Source: Gemmatimonadaceae bacterium (GTDB lineage Bacteria; Gemmatimonadota; Gemmatimonadetes; Gemmatimonadales; Gemmatimonadaceae). Taken from it: a stretch of 64,000 bases of DNA. The notes beneath the pieces are model-generated. The model was not told where the DNA came from. It ran no database searches and saw nothing but the letters and a program-made list of their open reading frames with translations. Made by a program: the position numbers and the translations under genes. This document shows positions 42,362-51,474 of this stretch, piece after piece (positions within the stretch are counted from its first letter, which is position 1; every line of letters begins with the position of its first letter). The stretch is from contig DASXKV010000044.1 in the NCBI GenBank assembly GCA_036496605.1, positions 38,634 to 102,633 of the forward strand. The letters are read 5' to 3'.

Positions 42362-42999
42362 AGATCGATTGGCGTACGGTCGGCGCATTTCAGGAGAACA
42401 GCTATCTCGTCGTCGATCCGGCGACGCAACGCGCCGTCCTGGTGGATCCCGGTGCCGAGGGCGAGCAGCTCGTCCATATGGTGCGCGCCTCCGAAGGCAT
42501 CCTGGATGCCATCTGGTTAACGCATGCTCACATCGACCACATTGGCGCAATCGCGGCGGTGAAGCGTGTGTGGGATGTTCCGATCTACATGCATCCGGCG
42601 GACAAGCCACTGTATGATCGCGCCGCCATGCAGGCGGCGGCCTACGGCCTGCCATTCGAGCAACCACCGGATCCGGATCATGAGCTGGCGGAGGGCGATG
42701 TTCTCAGTGTCGGGGCACTGCAGTTCGATGTGTTTCATGTGCCCGGTCACGCTCCGGGACATGTCGCATTCATTTGCGGAGGTCACATGCTCGGCGGAGA
42801 TCTGCTCTTCGCCGGGTCGATCGGCCGAACCGACTTGCCGCTTGCCGATCCGGACCGAATGGTCGAATCGCTCGAGCGGGTCGCGACGCTGCCTGACGAG
42901 ACAGTGGTCTATCCCGGTCATGGACCAACAACGTCGATCGGCCGCGAGCGAGCGACGAATCCGTTCCTCACCGGTGTCGTCAGGGTCGTTAGGCGATGA
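42358..42999 (+). CDS. MBL-fold metallo-hydrolase (glyoxalase II-like)
   Basis: A 213-residue hydrolase with a binuclear metal site. HXHXDH is THAHIDH near residue 56, then FHVPGHAPGHV near 125, DLLFAGSIGRTDLP near 145 and YPGHGP near 190. This set matches the YcbL/glyoxalase II-like group that hydrolyses thioesters or related substrates. GTG start in the trxB stop (GTGA) and a 4-bp overlap with the downstream membrane protein show operon membership. Confidence 0.92.
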   Translation: MKIDWRTVGAFQENSYLVVDPATQRAVLVDPGAEGEQLVHMVRASEGILDAIWLTHAHIDHIGAIAAVKRVWDVPIYMHPADKPLYDRAAMQAAAYGLPFEQPPDPDHELAEGDVLSVGALQFDVFHVPGHAPGHVAFICGGHMLGGDLLFAGSIGRTDLPLADPDRMVESLERVATLPDETVVYPGHGPTTSIGRERATNPFLTGVVRVVRR

Positions 43000-43469
43000 C
43001 CGGTCGCGGCGTACCCATCACCGAGGCGGTGCTGCTCGCCTTCTGGATCGGCGCCGCGCTGCTCTTCGCGCTTGTCGTCGCACCAGCGGCGTTCGCGGTG
43101 TTGCCGACGCGCACGCTCGCCGGTGCCCTCGTCGGTCGTGTTCTCCCCGCGATCTTCTATGGCGGCGTCGTCATTGGCTCCGTGGTCGTCATTCTCGATG
43201 TCATCGGCCGCAGTGGGTCGTGGGGACGCACTGCGGCGGCCGCCGTTTCAGCCTTGGCGTGCGCGGTCGCACAGTTGATTGTGGGTACGCGCATCGAGCG
43301 CCTCCGCTCCGCGATCGGCGGACCGTTGGATGCGCTTGCGATGGATGACCCCCGTCGTATTGCGTTCGGTAAGCTGCATGCGATCAGCGTCGGCTGGCTT
43401 GGAATCGCTCTGCTCGCTGCCGTCGTCGCGCTCGCGCTCGCCGTTCGCGCGCTCCCAGCCAGGGAATGA
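42996..43469 (+). CDS. DUF4149-like membrane protein
   Basis: A 157-residue integral membrane protein with four hydrophobic helices (AVLLAFWIGAALLFALVVAP; about 45-65; about 77-95; and WLGIALLAAVVALALAV). The conserved helix-2 to helix-3 region and LRSAIGGPLDALAMDDPRRIAFGKLHAISVG resemble DUF4149/TMEM205-like proteins of unknown function. Start ATG sits 3 bp after a CGTTAGG. It overlaps the MBL hydrolase by 4 bp. Confidence 0.8.
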   Translation: MTGRGVPITEAVLLAFWIGAALLFALVVAPAAFAVLPTRTLAGALVGRVLPAIFYGGVVIGSVVVILDVIGRSGSWGRTAAAAVSALACAVAQLIVGTRIERLRSAIGGPLDALAMDDPRRIAFGKLHAISVGWLGIALLAAVVALALAVRALPARE

Positions 43470-43528
43470 GTATTTGTTCAATTCATGACGCCCAACATGA
43501 CGTTCTTTGTCGTCGAACCAACCATTCC

Positions 43529-44956
43529 ATGACCGTAAAGACTCGCACCGAAAAGGACCCCCTCGGCCCACTCGAGGTTCCAGCCGACGCACTCTACGGC
43601 GTGCAGACCCTCCGCGCCGTTCAGAATTTTCCGATCAGCGGACTGCGACCGCTTCCTCCGTTTGTGATTGCGCAGGTATGGATCAAGAAGGCCGCCGCGT
43701 TGACGCACAAGGAAACGGGCCGCCTCGAAGCGCGACTGGCCGATGCGATCGTCAGCGCCGCTGATGAAGTGCTGGCCGGCCAGCACATGGATCAATTCGT
43801 CGTCGATCCCTATCAGGCGGGCGCGGGCACATCGCACAACATGAACGTGAACGAGGTGCTCGCCAATCGAGCAAATGAGCTGCTCGGCGGCAAGCGCGGC
43901 GAGTATAAGCCCGTGCACCCTAACGATCACGTGAACATGGCGCAAAGCACGAACGACACCATTCCGACGAACATTCGTCTGGCGTGTCTGTCGCAGCTCG
44001 ACCCGCTGCTCGCGGCTTTCGAGGCGCTGCGCAATACGCTCGCGGCCAAAGGACGCGAGTTCGATGACATCGTGAAGGCGGGACGTACGCACCTGCAGGA
44101 TGCGATGCCAATCCGGCTTGGCCAGGAGTTCACCGCCTACGCGGGCTCGATTGAGCGCGGCATCCGACGCGTGAAGGAAGCGGCGGACTATCTCCGAGAT
44201 CTCGGGATTGGCGGGAGCGCGGTGGGCACGGGCGTAACGGTCGAGCCGCAATATCCGGAGCTGATGGTCAAGAACCTGAAACGCATAACGGGGCTCGACC
44301 TTCGCGTTGGACGTGATCGTGTGCAGCTCATGCAGAGCATGGGTGATGTCGCGGCGTTCAGCTCGGCGTTGAAAGTATTGGCTGTCGATCTCAGCAAGAT
44401 CGCGAGCGATCTCCGGCTCATGGCGATGGGTCCGCGGACCGGCATCGATGAGATCAAACTCCCCGCCGTTCAGCCGGGATCGTCGATCATGCCGGGGAAA
44501 GTGAACCCGTCGATTCCGGAGATGGTAAATCAGGTGTGCTTTCAGGTGTTCGGGCTCGACACGACGGTGACGGTCGCTGCGGAACACGGGCAGCTGGAGC
44601 TCAACGTGATGATGCCTGTCATTGCGTTCAACGTGTTGTTGGCGATGCGGATTCTCACCGAGGCCGTCAAGGTGCTCGACGAGCGCTGCGTGAAAGGCAT
44701 CGAGGCGAATCGCGAAATGTGCGCATACTGGGTTGAGCGGTCCGCTGCGCTCGCGACCGCGCTCGCGCCGCAGATCGGCTATGCCATGGCAGCGGAATTG
44801 AGCAAGAAATCGGTGAAGGAGAACATTCTCATTCGCGACCTCGTCAAGCGTGAACATGTGCTTCCGGACGATCAGATTGACGAAGTGCTCGACCTCCGCA
44901 AAATGACGGAAATCGGTGTTCCCGGCGGAGCGCACGGTGCCGTCGCGGCGGGATGA
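43529..44956 (+). CDS. aspA: Aspartate ammonia-lyase
   Basis: A 475-residue member of the fumarase/aspartase superfamily. It deaminates aspartate to fumarate and ammonia. AGAGTSHNMNVNEVLANRA near residue 92 and HPNDHVNMAQSTNDTIPTN near 130 are aspartase-like. The catalytic-serine loop GSSIMPGKVNPSIPEMVNQV near 316 is the superfamily signature. GAGTS favours aspartase over class II fumarase (GSGTQ), though fumarase remains possible. Start ATG 43529 is preferred to the upstream GTG-containing extension, which has no family homology. Confidence 0.88.
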   Translation: MTVKTRTEKDPLGPLEVPADALYGVQTLRAVQNFPISGLRPLPPFVIAQVWIKKAAALTHKETGRLEARLADAIVSAADEVLAGQHMDQFVVDPYQAGAGTSHNMNVNEVLANRANELLGGKRGEYKPVHPNDHVNMAQSTNDTIPTNIRLACLSQLDPLLAAFEALRNTLAAKGREFDDIVKAGRTHLQDAMPIRLGQEFTAYAGSIERGIRRVKEAADYLRDLGIGGSAVGTGVTVEPQYPELMVKNLKRITGLDLRVGRDRVQLMQSMGDVAAFSSALKVLAVDLSKIASDLRLMAMGPRTGIDEIKLPAVQPGSSIMPGKVNPSIPEMVNQVCFQVFGLDTTVTVAAEHGQLELNVMMPVIAFNVLLAMRILTEAVKVLDERCVKGIEANREMCAYWVERSAALATALAPQIGYAMAAELSKKSVKENILIRDLVKREHVLPDDQIDEVLDLRKMTEIGVPGGAHGAVAAG

Positions 44957-45064
44957 CTGTCGGCGAGCCGAGCGACTCCAAGTGAACTGCTTGGCCTCGA
45001 GCCCAAGCGAGAAGCTGAGCTTGTCGCCCTTGTGAGTTTCTGACGCGGGCCATAAAGTCCAACT

Positions 45065-45574
45065 GTGCGCATTACTACCCTGGCCGAGTACGGCGTGATC
45101 TGCGCGCTGCATCTCGCGAGACGGGTCGCGGAAGGGCCGATCACCGGCCGCGAGATCGCTGCGCGCGAACGGCTGCCTGTCGACTACGTCGAGCAGATTC
45201 TGTTACGTCTGCGCCGCGCCGAAATCGTGCGCAGCACGCGAGGTGCGCGGGGCGGTTACGCGCTGGCGCATGATGCGGAAAAGATCTCGATCCGCGCCGT
45301 GATCGCGGCGTCCGAAACGACGACCTTCGATCTGCATTGTGTCTCGCATCCCGTTGAAGAGGAGCGGTGCTCGGCGTCCCATGCATGCAGCATTCGTCCC
45401 GTGTGGCAGTTGCTGCAGCAGAAGATCGACGACGTGCTGGAAGGCATTCGCCTCTCGGATCTCCTGCACGAGGAAAGTCAGGTGCGTGTACTCGTTGGAT
45501 TGCCGGAGCGAGCCCTCTCGGACGCACCGGAACTTCCTCGGGGCCGTCACGCATTGCCCGTGCTTGGCGGCTAA
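45065..45574 (+). CDS. Rrf2-family transcriptional regulator
   Basis: A 169-residue DNA-binding protein with a winged helix (MRITTLAEYGVICALHLAR, then GREIAARERLPVDYVEQIL and STRGARGGYALA). Three cysteines (HCVSHP, RCSAS, ACSIRP, near residues 93-110) match the Fe-S-binding Rrf2 class (IscR, NsrR, RsrR). It could sense iron-sulfur status, nitric oxide or redox state. A C-terminal extension of about 30 residues lies beyond the usual length. It stands alone after aspA (108-bp gap). Targets unknown. Confidence 0.9.
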   Translation: MRITTLAEYGVICALHLARRVAEGPITGREIAARERLPVDYVEQILLRLRRAEIVRSTRGARGGYALAHDAEKISIRAVIAASETTTFDLHCVSHPVEEERCSASHACSIRPVWQLLQQKIDDVLEGIRLSDLLHEESQVRVLVGLPERALSDAPELPRGRHALPVLGG

Positions 45575-45604
45575 GCTGCCACGCCTCACATAAAGCTTCT
45601 CGCG

Positions 45605-46168
45605 ATGACGTTGTTCGGGCGGTGGCGCAGTGAGCGGGAGTTCGAGCGCAAAGCCGAGCGGTTTGTGGAGCGCGTGCTTGCGGAGCCGGCTGACGAGGAC
45701 GTGCGCTGGCTCGCGCAGTCGGCGACACACGGTGACACCGACCACGCGCGCTGGGAGCTTCGATACGCACGTCGCGCGCTGGGCCTCCTCACCGCCGAAC
45801 GCGACGCCCTCGACGACAGAACGGGATCCCTTGTTGCTCGCGCGCTCGCGGCAGCGACAGTGCGCGATCCCCAGGTTGCCGCCGAGATGCAGGAAATTGC
45901 GGAGCGCCAGTTCAACGCGCGCCTGAGCGCGTATCGCGATGCACTCGCGACACGAACCAGCGCGGCGACGACAGCGCGGCTTGGACAAACACTTTTCGCC
46001 TTCGCGGGCGGCTCGTTTCGTCAGGTCGACGAACCCATCTTGCGCGGCGGCGACTTGCTCGGTCGCTACCTCAGTGAAGCGAACGCCAGTCTTCGCGACA
46101 TATTCGGCAAGGCGTCGCTCCCGGAGGACGTGCCGCCGTCGGCGCTGGTCGGGAAGCAGGGTACGTGA
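45605..46168 (+). CDS. Hypothetical helical protein
   Basis: A 187-residue soluble, mostly alpha-helical protein rich in Ala, Arg and Glu (FERKAERFVERVLAEP; RYARRALGLLTAERDALDD; GGDLLGRYLSEANASL). No motif recognised. No signal peptide or membrane segment. It lies 30 bp after the Rrf2 gene on the same strand and before tRNA-Leu on the other. Codon pattern and length make it likely real; function unknown. Confidence 0.7.
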   Translation: MTLFGRWRSEREFERKAERFVERVLAEPADEDVRWLAQSATHGDTDHARWELRYARRALGLLTAERDALDDRTGSLVARALAAATVRDPQVAAEMQEIAERQFNARLSAYRDALATRTSAATTARLGQTLFAFAGGSFRQVDEPILRGGDLLGRYLSEANASLRDIFGKASLPEDVPPSALVGKQGT

Positions 46169-46214
46169 ACGCAGAAGGCGCGATCGTCGAGCGACCGCGC
46201 CGCCATGCTGACAG

Positions 46215-46298
46215 TGCCGAAGGGGGGACTCGAACCCCCACGGGCATACGCCCACTGCGCCCTGAACGCAGCGCGTCTACCAATTCCACCACTTCGGC
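46215..46298 (-). tRNA. tRNA-Leu (anticodon CAG)
   Basis: An 84-nt class II tRNA. The acceptor GCCGAAG pairs with CTTCGGC; the anticodon stem CTGCG/CGCAG encloses TTCAGGG, giving CAG. A long variable arm (TGGGCGTATGCCCGT) is present and the T-arm is GGGGG-TTCGAGT-CCCCC. Discriminator A; CCA not encoded. Confidence 0.96.
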
Positions 46299-46415
46299 GA
46301 AGTCTCGAAGACTACATCGCTTGCGTGGCTCGGTCAACGCGACGCGTGTTGCTCGTGATTCGCACGTCGTCTAATTTGCGGCGACTGTTAGCCGCCTAAG
46401 CACTCGCCACCTCGA

Positions 46416-46889
46416 ATGGCCAAGGACTCGGAGCGCCCGACCGACAAGATCTCGATCGCGCGCAATAAGCGCGCGCGATTCGATTATGAGATCCTGGACA
46501 GCTGGGAGGCAGGAATCGTCCTGACGGGGACCGAGGTCAAGTCGCTGCGCGATGGCAAGGCGAATATCGGCGACGCATATGGCGTCGTGCGCGACGGTGA
46601 GATTTTCCTCATCAACATGCACATCGCGCCCTACGAACGCGGCGGCTACGCCAACCACGAAGCGGAGCGCACACGGAAGCTGTTGCTCCATCGCAAGGAA
46701 ATCCGTCGTCTCATTGGCGCGGTGGAGCGTGAGGGTCTGACGCTCATTCCGCTCGAGCTGTACTTCCGCAAGGGAGTCGCGAAGGTGAATCTGGCGTTGG
46801 GGAAGGGAAAGAAGCTGCACGACAAGCGCGAGACCACGCGTCGCCGTGACGCGGAGCGCGAAATGGCGCGGGCCATGCGATCTCGTTGA
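46416..46889 (+). CDS. smpB: SsrA-binding protein SmpB
   Basis: A 157-residue trans-translation factor that carries tmRNA to stalled ribosomes. Conserved parts: IARNKRARFDYEILDSWEAG at the start, VLTGTEVKSLRDGKANIGDAY, INMHIAPYERGGYANHE, and the basic tail GKGKKLHDKRETTRRRDAERE. Length normal. It is 4 bp before the amidase gene. The tmRNA gene itself is not in the window. Confidence 0.97.
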   Translation: MAKDSERPTDKISIARNKRARFDYEILDSWEAGIVLTGTEVKSLRDGKANIGDAYGVVRDGEIFLINMHIAPYERGGYANHEAERTRKLLLHRKEIRRLIGAVEREGLTLIPLELYFRKGVAKVNLALGKGKKLHDKRETTRRRDAEREMARAMRSR

Positions 46890-46893
46890 GGCG

Positions 46894-48051
46894 ATGCTAA
46901 TTCCGCTGCTGGTGGCGCTGCAGGTGACGGTTGCAGGCGCGAACGCCACGAGCATTACGGTTCGCGCGGCGAGCGCATCGCAACGCGTCCCGCTCGTTGC
47001 CGACGCGGGTGTACCGATGTTGCGCCCCCAAGCACTCGCGCCCCTCCTTGCCATCTCTGTCGCGCCCGATGCGCCAGGCCATTATCGGCTCACGGTCGCG
47101 GGAGTTGTGTTCGGCGTGGAAGTCGGCGTTCCGTCGGCGAGCGTTGGCGGGCAGGTACAGCCTCTCGCCGCGGCGCCAATCGAACGAGATCATCAACTGC
47201 TCATTCCGCTGCAAATGGTGTCGGACGTTTTGCCGACATACGTCAACAATCTTCGCTGGGACGCGTCCGCCCGGCAGCTCGTGATCTTCACGCAGGTCTC
47301 GACGCCAAAGCCGCAACCGAGGCTCGTCGTCGTCGACGCGGGCCATGGCGGTCCGGACAACGGCATGACCGGACCGCTGGGCGCGCCGATTAGCATTTAC
47401 GAAAAGGACGTCACGCTCTCCGTCGCGAAGAAGCTTGGCGTTCAGCTCAAGTCGCGTGGACTGCGCGTTCTCTACACACGAACGACGGATACGCTCATCG
47501 CCCTCTCCGATCGCGGACGCATCGCCAATCAGGCGAATGGCAATCTGTTCATCTCCGTTCACGTGAACGCGGCGAGCATGGACTGGAGGGATCCCGCCGC
47601 CGGGCGCGGATTCGAGACGTACTTCCTCGCCGAGGCGAAGACCGAGGATGCTCGCCGCGTGGAGGCTATGGAGAACCAGTCGGTTCGTTTCGAGACCGAC
47701 GCGAAGGTGTCCAAAGACGACGCGCTCGGCTACATCCTCAGCGACATGAAGCAGAACGAGCATCTACGCGAGTCGTCGGAACTGGCGGAGCTCGTACAGA
47801 AGCACCTCGCGTCGATCCATCCCGGGCCGAACCGCGGCGTCAAGCAGGCGGGCTTCCGCGTGCTCGTCACTGCCTTCATGCCCGCCGTGCTCGTCGAGAT
47901 CGGCTTCGGCACGAACAGGAGCGAGGCCGCGTACCTCAACGATCCGCGGAATCAAACGATGATCGCGATCGCGATTGCCGACGCCGCCGTCGAGTATCTC
48001 CGCGACTATGAACGCCGCGTGAGTGGAGGAGAGGGGCGTGACGAGCGCTGA
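46894..48051 (+). CDS. N-acetylmuramoyl-L-alanine amidase (Amidase_3 family)
   Basis: A 385-residue exported zinc amidase that cuts the bond between MurNAc and the stem peptide, usually at division. The N-terminus is a short signal-like segment (MLIPLLVALQVTVAGA). An N-terminal domain of about 120 residues resembles the copper-amine-oxidase-like/AMIN-type targeting domain. The catalytic domain carries VVDAGHGGPDNG, YEKDVTLSVAKKL with the zinc Glu, FISVHVNA with zinc His, and AVLVEIGFGTN with the catalytic Glu. Overlaps pyrD by 14 bp. Confidence 0.93.
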   Translation: MLIPLLVALQVTVAGANATSITVRAASASQRVPLVADAGVPMLRPQALAPLLAISVAPDAPGHYRLTVAGVVFGVEVGVPSASVGGQVQPLAAAPIERDHQLLIPLQMVSDVLPTYVNNLRWDASARQLVIFTQVSTPKPQPRLVVVDAGHGGPDNGMTGPLGAPISIYEKDVTLSVAKKLGVQLKSRGLRVLYTRTTDTLIALSDRGRIANQANGNLFISVHVNAASMDWRDPAAGRGFETYFLAEAKTEDARRVEAMENQSVRFETDAKVSKDDALGYILSDMKQNEHLRESSELAELVQKHLASIHPGPNRGVKQAGFRVLVTAFMPAVLVEIGFGTNRSEAAYLNDPRNQTMIAIAIADAAVEYLRDYERRVSGGEGRDER

Positions 48052-48991
48052 GCCACTCTCGATCACCGTCGCCAATCTCGACTTTCAAAATCCGATTGTC
48101 CTCGCGTCCGGCACGGCGGGCTACGGCCTCGAGCTCGCCGACGTGATGGATCTCGAGCACGTTGGCGGCCTGACGACGAAGGCCGTCTCGATCGAACCGC
48201 GCGGCGGCAATCCCGCACCACGCGTCGCCGAATTGGATGAGGGAATGCTGAATTCGGTCGGGCTCGCGAATCCGGGACTGGAACGCGTGAAGACCACGTA
48301 CGTGCCGTGGCTGGCCTCGCACCTGACCCGAACGCGTAAGCTCGTCAACGTCGTCGGGAACTCGATCGAGGACTATGCGCGCGTCGTCGCCGAGCTCGAC
48401 GCATGCGCCGCCACCGCCGGGGCGCGCGCAATCGACGCGTTCGAGCTGAACGTCAGTTGCCCGAACGTGAAAGCCGGCGGCATGGAATTCGGCGCCGATG
48501 CGGAATCGCTTCAGCGCCTCGTGCGCATGGCGCGCGGCGAGACGAAACGACCGCTCTTCGTCAAGCTCTCACCGGCTCTGCCCGACATTGCGCGGACGGC
48601 GAAGACAGCGATCGATGCCGGCGCAGATGGCCTAACGCTGGTGAATACGCTGCCTGGTCTGGCGATCGACATCGAGCGGAGACGACCGATGCTCGGCTTC
48701 GGCTCCGGTGGCCTGAGCGGTCCCGGACTCCTCCCGGTGGGCGTCCTCGCCACGTGGCGAGTGAGCCGTGCGGTGAATGCACCGATTATCGGTATCGGCG
48801 GCGTGAGCTCGGCGAATAACGCGCTGCAATACATGATGGCGGGCGCATCGCTCGTGGGCGTTGGAACGGCGGCGATGCGCAACCCCCGCCTTCCGGCGCG
48901 AATCATTAAAGATCTCGATCGATGGTGCTCGCGTCACGGCGTTCGCTCGCTGTCGGAGATCGTCGGCACTCTCGAATGGACGGCCGCGTGA
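48038..48991 (+). CDS. pyrD: Dihydroorotate dehydrogenase (class 1, PyrD type)
   Basis: A 317-residue FMN enzyme oxidising dihydroorotate to orotate. FMN and substrate regions: NPIVLASGTAGYG, TTKAVSIEPRGGNPAPRV, GMLNSVGLANPG, and active Cys in NVSCPNVKAGG near residue 142. FVKLSPALPDI, LVNTLPGLAID, GFGSGGLSGPGLLPV and IIGIGGVSS follow. The catalytic Cys marks class 1. GMEFG plus NAD-type architecture suggests 1B, which needs PyrK; pyrK is not seen here. GTG 48038 chosen because GGAGGAGAGG lies upstream. Coupled with pyrF by GTGA overlap. Confidence 0.94.
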   Translation: MTSAEPLSITVANLDFQNPIVLASGTAGYGLELADVMDLEHVGGLTTKAVSIEPRGGNPAPRVAELDEGMLNSVGLANPGLERVKTTYVPWLASHLTRTRKLVNVVGNSIEDYARVVAELDACAATAGARAIDAFELNVSCPNVKAGGMEFGADAESLQRLVRMARGETKRPLFVKLSPALPDIARTAKTAIDAGADGLTLVNTLPGLAIDIERRRPMLGFGSGGLSGPGLLPVGVLATWRVSRAVNAPIIGIGGVSSANNALQYMMAGASLVGVGTAAMRNPRLPARIIKDLDRWCSRHGVRSLSEIVGTLEWTAA

Positions 48992-49683
48992 GCACGATAC
49001 CAATTGTCGCGCTCGACGTCGCGACGCAGGAAGCGGCGCTCGCCCTCGTCGACCAGCTGGGAGAGGCGTGTCGCTTTTACAAGATTGGCGCCGAGCTCTT
49101 CACGGCGTGCGGACCAGCGGTGGTTCGCGAAGTTGAATCGCGCGGCGCGGAGGTTTTTCTCGATCTCAAGTATCACGATATCCCGAACACTGTCGCGGGG
49201 GCCGTTCGCCGGGCCGCCGACATCGGGGTTCGTCTCCTAACGGTGCACGCGTCAGGCGGACTCGAGATGATGCGCGCCGCCGTCATCGCGGCGGGCAACG
49301 CCGAGCGCTGCGGCGTGCTGGCGGTGACGCTTCTGACGTCGCTCGAGGGGGCGGCGGTGGGCGCGATCTGGGGTCGCGGCGCACCGCTGGATGTCTCACA
49401 CGAAGTGACTCGTCTTGCCGAGCTCGCGCGTGAGGCGGGTACTGCCGGCGTCGTCTGCAGCGGACGCGAGGCAGCCGCCGTGAAGCGACGCTTTGGGTCC
49501 GCGCTCTCGGTCCTTATCCCTGGCATTCGCATGGAGGGTGGTGCTCGCCACGATCAGTCGCGGATCTCGACTCCGGCTGATGCAGTTGCAGCGGGTGCGG
49601 ACTATGTCGTCGTCGGCCGTGCGGTGACTGCCGCGACGGATCGTCGCGCGGCGATGCGAGAGATGGTGGCGCAGCTCGGCTAG
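48988..49683 (+). CDS. pyrF: Orotidine-5'-phosphate decarboxylase
   Basis: A 231-residue (beta/alpha)8 enzyme making UMP from [20 protein letters not shown] at the start, [12 protein letters not shown], and catalytic [11 protein letters not shown] near residue 60 with the Lys-Asp network are present. [12 protein letters not shown] and [10 protein letters not shown] through [11 protein letters not shown] form the phosphate-binding end. The GTG start overlaps the pyrD stop; ATG 48976 is a possible earlier start. Follows pyrD, the preceding step but one in pyrimidine synthesis. Confidence 0.95.
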   Translation: MSTIPIVALDVATQEAALALVDQLGEACRFYKIGAELFTACGPAVVREVESRGAEVFLDLKYHDIPNTVAGAVRRAADIGVRLLTVHASGGLEMMRAAVIAAGNAERCGVLAVTLLTSLEGAAVGAIWGRGAPLDVSHEVTRLAELAREAGTAGVVCSGREAAAVKRRFGSALSVLIPGIRMEGGARHDQSRISTPADAVAAGADYVVVGRAVTAATDRRAAMREMVAQLG

Positions 49684-49702
49684 TTACGGGCCTGGTGCTC
49701 AC

Positions 49703-49731
49703 TTGCGTGAAGTTGGTGTGCCGGATACTCT
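49703..49731 (+). promoter_or_regulatory. Possible sigma-70 promoter upstream of rpmJ
   Basis: TTGCGT (49703-49708), a 17-bp spacer, then TACTCT (49726-49731), 56 bp before the rpmJ start. Positioned to drive the ribosomal alpha operon. Similarity to consensus is moderate, so this is a suggestion. Confidence 0.4.
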
Positions 49732-49786
49732 TAGGGTCTGGCCGGAACCGTCTTTTTTCGTTACACCGTCACATTGTGGAGCGCCT

Positions 49787-49903
49787 GTGAAAGTCCGTAC
49801 AAGCGTGAAGCCGATTTGCGAACACTGCAAAGTGGTCAAGCGCAACGGCGTCACTCGCATCATCTGCAAGCGCAATCCCAAGCACAAGCAGCGTCAAGGC
49901 TGA
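49787..49903 (+). CDS. rpmJ: 50S ribosomal protein L36
   Basis: A 38-residue zinc-ribbon ribosomal protein. Sequence begins [20 protein letters not shown]; zinc ligands C11, C14, C27 and H33 are all present (the C+ form). GTG start. It sits 2 bp before rpsM, the common bacterial order at the head of the alpha operon. Confidence 0.96.
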   Translation: MKVRTSVKPICEHCKVVKRNGVTRIICKRNPKHKQRQG

Positions 49904-49905
49904 TC

Positions 49906-50283
49906 ATGGCTCGTATATCTGGCGTCGATCTCCCACGTGAGAAGAAGGTCGAGATCGGTCTTTCCTACATTTACGGCATCGGTCGTCGGAACGCCGTCGA
50001 CATTCTCCGCAAGGCGGGCATCGACGCGTCGCTGCGCATTCGCGATCTCACTGACGCGGACGTGAACAAGCTCCGTCAGGTGATCGAGCGGGATTACAAA
50101 GTCGAAGGCGCGCTGCGCACCGAAGTCGCGATGAACATCAAACGTCTGATGGACATCGGTTCGTACCGAGGCATTCGCCATCGTCGCGGCCTGCCGGTAC
50201 GCGGTCAGCGCACGCATACGAACGCGCGAACGAAGAAGGGACCACGCCGCGCGATTGCCGGCAAGAAAAAGGTGACGAAGTAG
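49906..50283 (+). CDS. rpsM: 30S ribosomal protein S13
   Basis: A 125-residue protein of the 30S head. [20 protein letters not shown] at the start, [18 protein letters not shown], and the C-terminal [20 protein letters not shown] are diagnostic. ATG chosen just after the rpmJ stop; the longer reading overlaps rpmJ in another frame. Basic tail contacts P-site tRNA. Confidence 0.97.
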   Translation: MARISGVDLPREKKVEIGLSYIYGIGRRNAVDILRKAGIDASLRIRDLTDADVNKLRQVIERDYKVEGALRTEVAMNIKRLMDIGSYRGIRHRRGLPVRGQRTHTNARTKKGPRRAIAGKKKVTK

Positions 50284-50286
50284 TCT

Positions 50287-50664
50287 ATGGCAACTGGAAA
50301 AAAGGCAAAGCGAGTAGTCGAAGCCGAAGGTATCGCGCACATCAGCGCGACGTTCAACAACACGACGGTCACGATCACCGATAGCCATGGCAACGCCGTG
50401 GCGTGGGGCTCGTCAGGCAAGGCCGGCTTCAAGGGATCGAAGAAGAGCACGCCGTTCGCCGCCACCGTGGCTGCCGAGCAGTGTGCGCGCGAAGCGCTGG
50501 GCCTTGGTGTGAAGCGGGTCCACGTTCGCGTTCAGGGACCCGGCAGCGGTCGCGAGTCGGCGATTCAGGCGCTCGCGTCGGCCGGTCTTCAAGTCAAGTC
50601 CATCAAGGATGTGACGCCGATTCCGCATAACGGCTGCCGTCCACCAAAGCGTCGGAGAGTGTAA
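50287..50664 (+). CDS. rpsK: 30S ribosomal protein S11
   Basis: A 125-residue 30S platform protein. Diagnostic segments: [51 protein letters not shown] and the end [17 protein letters not shown]. 3 bp after rpsM and 3 bp before rpsD. Length standard. Confidence 0.98.
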   Translation: MATGKKAKRVVEAEGIAHISATFNNTTVTITDSHGNAVAWGSSGKAGFKGSKKSTPFAATVAAEQCAREALGLGVKRVHVRVQGPGSGRESAIQALASAGLQVKSIKDVTPIPHNGCRPPKRRRV

Positions 50665-50667
50665 GTC

Positions 50668-51303
50668 ATGGGCCGTTATGTTGGGCCGAGCTGCAGGCAG
50701 TGTCGGCGCGAAGGAACGAAGCTCTTTCTCAAGGGCACCAAGTGCTTCACCGAGAAGTGCCCGGTGGAACGCCGTCCCTATGCGCCGGGACAGCACGGTC
50801 AGAGTACCGCGCGTCGCCGCAAGTCGTCCGAGTACTCGAAGCAGCTCCGCGAGAAACAGAAGATCAAGCGCATCTATGGCGTGAGTGAAGCGCAGTTTCA
50901 TAACACGTTCGAGAGCGTGACGACGCTGCCGGGCATCACCGGTCACAATCTCCTCGCGGCGCTCGAGAGTCGCCTCGACAACATGGTGTATCGTCTTGGC
51001 TTCGCAGCCAGCCGTAAGGCGGCGCGTCAGCTGATCCGGCATCGCCACGTCGAGGTGAATCAGCGCGCAGTCGACATCCCGAGCTATCAGGTACAGCCCG
51101 GTGAGGAGATTCGCGTGCGTCAGAAGTCGCGCGAGATCGTCGCGGTGCAGGCGTCGATGGATCAGGCGTCGCGAGGCGCTCCGTTGTCGTGGCTCGCCGT
51201 CGACCGCGAAAGCTTCAGCGGCCGCATGCTCGAGCGCCCGTCGCGCCCGAACATTCCGATCGCCGCGCAAGAGCAGTTGGTAGTCGAGTTGTATTCGAAG
51301 TAG
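50668..51303 (+). CDS. rpsD: 30S ribosomal protein S4
   Basis: A 211-residue primary 16S-binding protein. Start MGRYVGPSCRQCRREGTKLF shows the zinc-type N-terminus with four Cys (C9, C12, C26, C31). RRPYAPGQHGQ and the S4 RNA-binding domain (LDNMVYRLGFAASRKAARQL) follow. In many bacteria S4 represses its own operon; the palindromic gap downstream before rpoA may matter in that respect. Confidence 0.97.
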   Translation: MGRYVGPSCRQCRREGTKLFLKGTKCFTEKCPVERRPYAPGQHGQSTARRRKSSEYSKQLREKQKIKRIYGVSEAQFHNTFESVTTLPGITGHNLLAALESRLDNMVYRLGFAASRKAARQLIRHRHVEVNQRAVDIPSYQVQPGEEIRVRQKSREIVAVQASMDQASRGAPLSWLAVDRESFSGRMLERPSRPNIPIAAQEQLVVELYSK

Positions 51304-51474
51304 CAGAGGGTTGTGGGCTGAGAGCAGAGCGTAAATTCCTACCCTCTGCACACAACACTCCACCCTCTGCCAATTCGGTCGGAGCCTTAACCTCCATTCG
51401 AGCCTGCCGCGCGTTAGGGGCGGGGCAGGGCGATGCCGGGCGTAGCCCGGTATGACCATGAGGAGCATTTACTA
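51304..51474. other. 171-bp gap with hairpins between rpsD and rpoA
   Basis: The rest of this operon is packed within 2-4 bp, so the gap stands out. CAGAGGGT at 51304 can pair with ACCCTCTG at 51339 or again near 51361. CCGGGC-GTA-GCCCGG (51436-51450) is a perfect 6-bp hairpin placed just before the rpoA ribosome site (GAGGAG near 51460). One CGTTAGG is at 51412. Could host an internal promoter, attenuator or inserted repeat. Confidence 0.55.

Noticed and set aside
43478..45112. Antisense open frame of 544 codons
   Set aside because: It is the reverse-strand shadow of aspartate ammonia-lyase; its composition is low-complexity and it matches no family.
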